Shown here: positions 59,819 through 64,000 of the stretch, piece after piece | Layout of the letters: each line of letters opens with the position of its first letter | How positions within the stretch are numbered: position 1 is the stretch's first letter | Program-made: the position numbers and the translations under genes | Notes under the pieces: model-generated | What the model saw: only the letters and a program-made list of their open reading frames with translations | What the model was told of the DNA's origin: nothing | The model's database searches: none | Assembly: GCF_016734765.1 (NCBI RefSeq) | Contig: NZ_JAERQE010000003.1 | Coordinates: 62,001 to 126,000 of the forward strand | Direction of reading: 5' to 3' | DNA length: 64,000 nucleotides | Origin: Microvirga soli | GTDB taxonomy: Bacteria > Pseudomonadota > Alphaproteobacteria > Rhizobiales > Beijerinckiaceae

Positions 59819-61590
59819 GCCTCGTGTCGCAAGAGCCCCAAACCGAATGGCACGGTAAGAGCCTTCCCGCAAAACGCGGCGTGCTTGGTCACGCCCGCGA
59901 GCTGTTTCGCCTGCGCCACGACAAGAGCACATCACGCGTTGGTCTCGCTGCCGTGTGCTTTGTTGGCCTGTTCAGCGTGATCGGCGGGCGCCTCGTTCAC
60001 CTCGCGCTGACCAGCGAGAACACGAGCGAAGTGCGCCGTGCCGCGTCCTCTGAAATCTCTGCCGCCCGTCCGGACATCGTCGACCGCAACGGCGAGATTC
60101 TGGCCACCGACGTGAAGATGGTGTCGGTGTTCGCGGAGCCGCGCAACATCGTCGACAAGGACGAGGCGGTCGAGCTTCTGACTGCCGTGCTGCCCGATCT
60201 CGACGCCACGGATCTGCGCAACAAGCTCGGCACGAAGAAGGGCTTCGTGTGGGTCAAGCGCGAAATCACGCCGCGCCAGCAGGCGGAAGTTCATCGCCTG
60301 GGCATTCCCGGCATCGGCTTCCTGCCTGAGAACAAGCGCGTCTATCCCAATGCCGAGGCCGCCGCTCACGTGCTCGGCTTCGCCAATGTGGACAATGTGG
60401 GCATTGCCGGCATCGAGAAATATATCGACAGCATGGGCCTGCAGGACCTGAACGGCGCGGGCTTCAACATTTCCGCCGCCGACCTGAAGCCCATTCAGCT
60501 CTCCCTCGATCTGCGCGTGCAGCACGCCCTTCGCGACGAGCTTGCCAAAGGCATGGCGAAGTTCAAGGCCAAGGCCACGGCAGGCGCGATCCTGGACGTG
60601 AACACCGGCGAGATCATCGCCCTCGTGTCGCTGCCCGATTACGATCCCAACAACCCGGTCGACGCGCTCGACAAGGACCGGATCAACCGCATCAATGTCG
60701 GCGTGTTCGAGATGGGCTCGACCTTCAAGGCGCTCACCGTCGCGATGGCGCTCGATTCCGGCAAGTACAACATCAACTCGACCTTCGATGCGCGATCCGG
60801 CCTGCGCTACGGCCGCTTCACCATCGGCGACTATCATCCGACCCGGCGCGTTCTCTCCACGCCGGAGGTCTTTGTGCACTCGTCCAACATCGGCACCGCC
60901 CGCATGGCGCTCGGCATCGGCGTCGAGGGGCACAAGGCCTTCCTGCGCAAGATGGGCCAGCTGACCCGCCTTGAGACCGAGTTGCCGGAGAGTGCCTTGC
61001 CGATCGTTCCGCCGCGCTGGGGCGAGCTCAACACAATGACCATTGCGTTCGGTCACGGCCTCGCGGTTGCGCCGCTTCAGGCGCTCTCCGCCGTGGGCGC
61101 CCTGGTGAACGGCGGCGTCATGATCAAGCCGACCTTCCTGAAGCGTACGCAGGATGAGGCGCGCCAGAACGCCCTGCAGGTGCTCAAGCCCGAGACCAGC
61201 GAGGCGATGCGCTATGTGATGCGCCTCAACGCCTCGACGCCGGAGGGCTCCGCCGGTAACGCCTCGATTGCTGGCTTCTTCGTCGGCGGCAAGACCGGCA
61301 CCGCCGAGAAGGTGATCAACGGCCGCTATGCCAAGAACAAGAACTTCACCACCTTCACGGCGGTGGTGCCCTCCGACAAGCCGAAATACGTGTTCCTGAC
61401 CATCATGGACGAGCCGCAGGCCATTGAAGGCACCTATGGCTTCTCGACCGCAGGCTGGAACGCGGCTCCAGTGACGGGCAACATCATCGAGCGCATCGCG
61501 CCGCTGCTCGGCGTGCCGCCGCGCTTCGAGCCGCCGGCTCAACCGTTCCCGCTCATGTCGCGCCTCGGCGCCTGGGGCAGCAATCGATGA
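59815..61590 (+). CDS. ftsI: Division-specific peptidoglycan transpeptidase (PBP3)
   Basis: Class B penicillin-binding protein of 591 residues that cross-links murein at the septum. An N-terminal membrane helix (about 45-65) precedes the dimerisation domain (with RPDIVDRNGEILA near residue 84) and the transpeptidase domain. Active-site motifs are S302-T-F-K305, S356-S-N358 and K493-TGT. The GTG start overlaps ftsL by four bases. The stop overlaps murE in the same way. Confidence 0.96.
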   Translation: MSLVSQEPQTEWHGKSLPAKRGVLGHARELFRLRHDKSTSRVGLAAVCFVGLFSVIGGRLVHLALTSENTSEVRRAASSEISAARPDIVDRNGEILATDVKMVSVFAEPRNIVDKDEAVELLTAVLPDLDATDLRNKLGTKKGFVWVKREITPRQQAEVHRLGIPGIGFLPENKRVYPNAEAAAHVLGFANVDNVGIAGIEKYIDSMGLQDLNGAGFNISAADLKPIQLSLDLRVQHALRDELAKGMAKFKAKATAGAILDVNTGEIIALVSLPDYDPNNPVDALDKDRINRINVGVFEMGSTFKALTVAMALDSGKYNINSTFDARSGLRYGRFTIGDYHPTRRVLSTPEVFVHSSNIGTARMALGIGVEGHKAFLRKMGQLTRLETELPESALPIVPPRWGELNTMTIAFGHGLAVAPLQALSAVGALVNGGVMIKPTFLKRTQDEARQNALQVLKPETSEAMRYVMRLNASTPEGSAGNASIAGFFVGGKTGTAEKVINGRYAKNKNFTTFTAVVPSDKPKYVFLTIMDEPQAIEGTYGFSTAGWNAAPVTGNIIERIAPLLGVPPRFEPPAQPFPLMSRLGAWGSNR

Positions 61591-63056
61591 ACGCACGGTC
61601 CGTCAATCTCGGCGATCTTCTCGGTCTCGCGGCAGGCGACGCTCAGGCGTCCCTTTCCGTCTCGAAGATCGCCTCCGACAGTCGCAAGGTGGAACCCGGC
61701 ACCCTGTTCTTCGCCGTGCCCGGCACCAAGGTGGACGGCATGAGCTTCGTGCCGCAGGCAGCCGCTGCAGGCGCGGTTGCCATTGTCGGAGAAGCCGAGC
61801 GTCCGTCCGAACTGTCGCGCTCCATTGCTTATGTGCAGGTGAAGGACGTACGCCGCACGTTGGCTCTCGCGGCTGCACGCTTCTACCCCATGCAGCCTGA
61901 GAAGGTCGTCGCCGTCACGGGCACGAGCGGCAAGAGCTCGGTGGCCGATTTCATCCGCCAGCTTTTTGCGCATCTGGGCTACAAATCCGCCAGCGTCGGC
62001 ACGCTTGGCATCATTACGTCGGACGGTGCGGCCTATGGCTCGCTGACGACCCCCGATCCGATCTCCCTGCACGAGAGCTTCGACCGCCTGGCCAATGACG
62101 GCGTCACACGCCTCGCCATGGAGGCGTCCTCGCACGGCATCGACCAGCGCCGTCTCGACGGGGTGCGTTTGCAGGCAGCAGGCTTCACCAATCTCGGACG
62201 CGATCACCTCGATTATCACGCCACGACGGAAGCCTATGCGGCGGCGAAGCTTCGCCTCTTCGATACGCTCCTGCCGCAGGATGCCCCGGCCATCATCAAT
62301 GCGGACGGTCCCTATGCGGACGTGTTCCTGGACGGCGTGCGAAAACGTGGTTTGGCAATTGTCACGACCGGCAGCACCGGCGATAATATCCGTCTGGTCG
62401 AGGCACACGCCGAAGGCTTCACGCAGGCGCTGACCGTCGAGGCCTTTGGGAGAACGTTCCAGACGACTCTGCCGCTGCTCGGCGCCTTCCAGGTGGAGAA
62501 TGCGCTTGTCGCGGCAGGTCTCGTGCTGGCTGTGGAAGGCGAAGGCAGGGCGGCCGAGGTTTTCGATGGCTTCAACAGCCTGAAAGGTGTCTCGGGCCGG
62601 CTGGAGCAGGTGGGCGAGCTGGATGGAGCCATCTGCATCGTCGACTACGCCCACAAGCCTGATGCGCTCGCCCACGTGCTTGATGCCCTGCATCCGTTCG
62701 TGACGGGAAAGCTGTTCTGCGTCGTGGGCTGCGGCGGCGACCGGGATCAGGGCAAGCGCCCGCTCATGGGTCGCATCGCCAACGACAAGGCCGATGTGGT
62801 GATTGTCACGGACGATAATCCTCGCTCCGAAGATCCGGCTGCGATCCGCGCCGAGGTCATGAAGGGCGCGCCCCGCGCTCGCGAGATCGGCGACCGCGCC
62901 GAGGCCATCCGCACCGCTGTCAGCGAGCTTCGCCGGGGCGATATTCTGGTCGTGGCCGGCAAAGGTCATGAAACGGGCCAAATCATCGGCGACCGGACCC
63001 TGCCGTTCTCGGACCACGACGAGGTCCGGGCGGCCATTGCAGCGAGGCAGGGATGA
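61587..63056 (+). CDS. murE: UDP-MurNAc-tripeptide synthetase (meso-diaminopimelate adding)
   Basis: Mur ligase of 489 residues that adds meso-diaminopimelate to UDP-MurNAc-L-Ala-D-Glu with ATP. The P-loop is TGTSGKSS near residue 112, the substrate segment is TTPDPISLHE, and the specificity motif DNPR near residue 412 marks meso-diaminopimelate rather than lysine. A MurE N-terminal domain covers the first 90 residues (SDSRKVEPGTLFFA). The ATG overlaps ftsI by four bases. Confidence 0.96.
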   Translation: MNARSVNLGDLLGLAAGDAQASLSVSKIASDSRKVEPGTLFFAVPGTKVDGMSFVPQAAAAGAVAIVGEAERPSELSRSIAYVQVKDVRRTLALAAARFYPMQPEKVVAVTGTSGKSSVADFIRQLFAHLGYKSASVGTLGIITSDGAAYGSLTTPDPISLHESFDRLANDGVTRLAMEASSHGIDQRRLDGVRLQAAGFTNLGRDHLDYHATTEAYAAAKLRLFDTLLPQDAPAIINADGPYADVFLDGVRKRGLAIVTTGSTGDNIRLVEAHAEGFTQALTVEAFGRTFQTTLPLLGAFQVENALVAAGLVLAVEGEGRAAEVFDGFNSLKGVSGRLEQVGELDGAICIVDYAHKPDALAHVLDALHPFVTGKLFCVVGCGGDRDQGKRPLMGRIANDKADVVIVTDDNPRSEDPAAIRAEVMKGAPRAREIGDRAEAIRTAVSELRRGDILVVAGKGHETGQIIGDRTLPFSDHDEVRAAIAARQG

Positions 63057-64000
63057 ATTCGCCCCTTTGGACTTCGGACGAGATTGCAGCCGCCACCGGC
63101 GCCCGCATCGGCGGCGGGTTCGCGCAAGGCACGGGCGCGTCCATCGACACGCGTACCCTTGAGCTGGGCGATCTCTACTTCGCCATCAAGGGCGACGTGC
63201 ATGACGGGCACGATTTCGTGCAGGCCGCTTTGGATAAGGGCGCATCGGCTGCCGTCGTGTCCGAGGAAAAGGCTCCTGAATTCGCAGGCTCCGACAGGCT
63301 GATCGTGGTGCCCGATGTGCTCGAGGCCATGCGCCAGATGGGTCGCGCCGCGCGCAAGCGCACGAATGCCAGGATCGTTGCGGTCACCGGCTCCGTCGGC
63401 AAGACCGGCACGAAGGAGGCCATGCGCCTCGCCCTCTCGCGCCAGGGCGCGACCCACGCATCGGTCGCGTCCTACAACAACCATTGGGGCGTGCCGCTCA
63501 CGCTCGCCCGCATGCCGCGCGAAACCGAGTTCGGCGTGTTCGAGATCGGCATGAACCATGCCCACGAAATCCTGCCGCTCACCGGCATGGTGCGCCCGCA
63601 TGTGGCGGTGATCACCACGGTCGAGCCCGTCCATATCGAATTCTTTCCCTCGCTCTGGGGCATTGCGGATGCCAAGGGCGAGATCTTCTCAGGGCTTGAG
63701 CCCGGCGGCACGGCGGTCATCAACCGCGACAACGCCTATTTCGAGCGCATGCGCGCCCATGCCTATGCTTCAGCAGCGGGCCGCGTCATCACCTTCGGCG
63801 AGCACGAGGCGGCTGACATCCGTGCGAACCGCATCATCGTGAAACCCGACCATTCCGTGGTCGACGCCACGATCTTCGGTCAGCCTCTGACCTATCGGAT
63901 TGGCACGGCAGGGCGGCACCACGCGCTCAATTCCCTGAGTGTGCTCGCGGCCTCCCATGCGCTCGGCGCGGATATCGCCCTGGTGGCGCTTTCCTTCGCC
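63053..64000 (+). CDS. murF: UDP-MurNAc-pentapeptide synthetase MurF, cut by window end
   Basis: Mur ligase that adds D-Ala-D-Ala to complete the UDP-MurNAc pentapeptide. The first 316 residues are visible: the N-terminal UDP-binding domain (IDTRTLELGDLYFAIKG), the P-loop GSVGKTGTKE near residue 112, the NNHWGVPLTL motif, and EIGMNHAHEI. The C-terminal domain lies past base 64000. The ATG overlaps the murE stop by four bases. Further murein and division genes (mraY, murD) are expected downstream. Confidence 0.95.
   Translation, partial: MNSPLWTSDEIAAATGARIGGGFAQGTGASIDTRTLELGDLYFAIKGDVHDGHDFVQAALDKGASAAVVSEEKAPEFAGSDRLIVVPDVLEAMRQMGRAARKRTNARIVAVTGSVGKTGTKEAMRLALSRQGATHASVASYNNHWGVPLTLARMPRETEFGVFEIGMNHAHEILPLTGMVRPHVAVITTVEPVHIEFFPSLWGIADAKGEIFSGLEPGGTAVINRDNAYFERMRAHAYASAAGRVITFGEHEAADIRANRIIVKPDHSVVDATIFGQPLTYRIGTAGRHHALNSLSVLAASHALGADIALVALSFA

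Noticed and set aside
59932..61596. 554-codon minus-strand frame opposite ftsI
   Set aside because: Antisense shadow of a clear PBP gene with all catalytic motifs in the sense frame.

Overview
The window is a contiguous piece of a high-GC alphaproteobacterial chromosome. The best match is Hyphomicrobiales (Rhizobiales), of a Microvirga/Methylobacteriaceae kind; this is an inference from gene families and order, not from a marker gene. Pointers are a two-ATPase glycerol importer of the rhizobial glpST type, an extensin-like protein, a DUF1194 von Willebrand protein, a meso-diaminopimelate-type MurE, and rnpB placed directly before the mraZ division cluster. Almost all of the sequence is intact, tightly packed coding DNA. 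I see no prophage, insertion sequence, CRISPR array or tRNA.

Layout. 1-2721 (minus): end of a glycerol ABC importer (glpS, glpT, part of glpP). 3204-8642: short-chain dehydrogenase, FAD-linked 2-hydroxyacid dehydrogenase, AhpD-like protein, crotonase and acyl-CoA synthetase. 8720-10312 (minus): kdgK-eda, the lower Entner-Doudoroff branch. 10699-17231: HU protein with a histone-H1-like tail, extensin-like protein, small unknown protein, DUF1194 protein, PHB-depolymerase-type esterase, DEAD-box helicase and an acidic small protein. 17395-22112: PP2C-like phosphatase, then a sugar importer (binding protein and two permeases, no ATPase) ending in nanE. 22207-26469: methionine-sulfoxide repair msrPQ (a molybdoenzyme) followed by the molybdate importer modABC. 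26553-35078: a peptide-use block of M29 aminopeptidase, fused DppD-DppF ATPase, DppA, DppB, DppC and M14 carboxypeptidase. 35242-37638: a large RTX protein carrying a GH113-like glycoside hydrolase domain. 37798-44576: erythromycin-esterase family protein, a dispersed palindromic repeat, an isolated strong promoter, ettA, SDR, amn and an EamA transporter. 44602-50392: an ArsR-methyltransferase regulator with a palindromic operator, then metF and metH. 50401-50622: one palindromic repeat nested in another. 50635-57132: MacAB-like efflux system, ampD-like amidase, DnaJ/TerB protein, glycine-zipper lipoprotein and lytic transglycosylase. 57178-64000: rnpB, a promoter with three MraZ boxes, and mraZ-rsmH-ftsL-ftsI-murE-murF, with murF cut by the window end.

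How the genes work together. Several blocks couple uptake to use: peptide import with peptidases at both ends, molybdate import beside a molybdoenzyme, amino-sugar epimerase with a sugar importer, and regulator-metF-metH for methionine. The division and murein genes overlap by four bases at each junction from mraZ to murF, so they are read as one coupled operon.

I found no clear new defence or mobile system. The items most worth a second look are the secreted GH113-RTX protein with two copies of a beta-roll/cap module, the complementary motif losses in the GlpS/GlpT ATPase pair, the strong promoter 375 bases ahead of ettA, the palindrome cluster before the ArsR-methyltransferase gene, and the nested repeat after metH.
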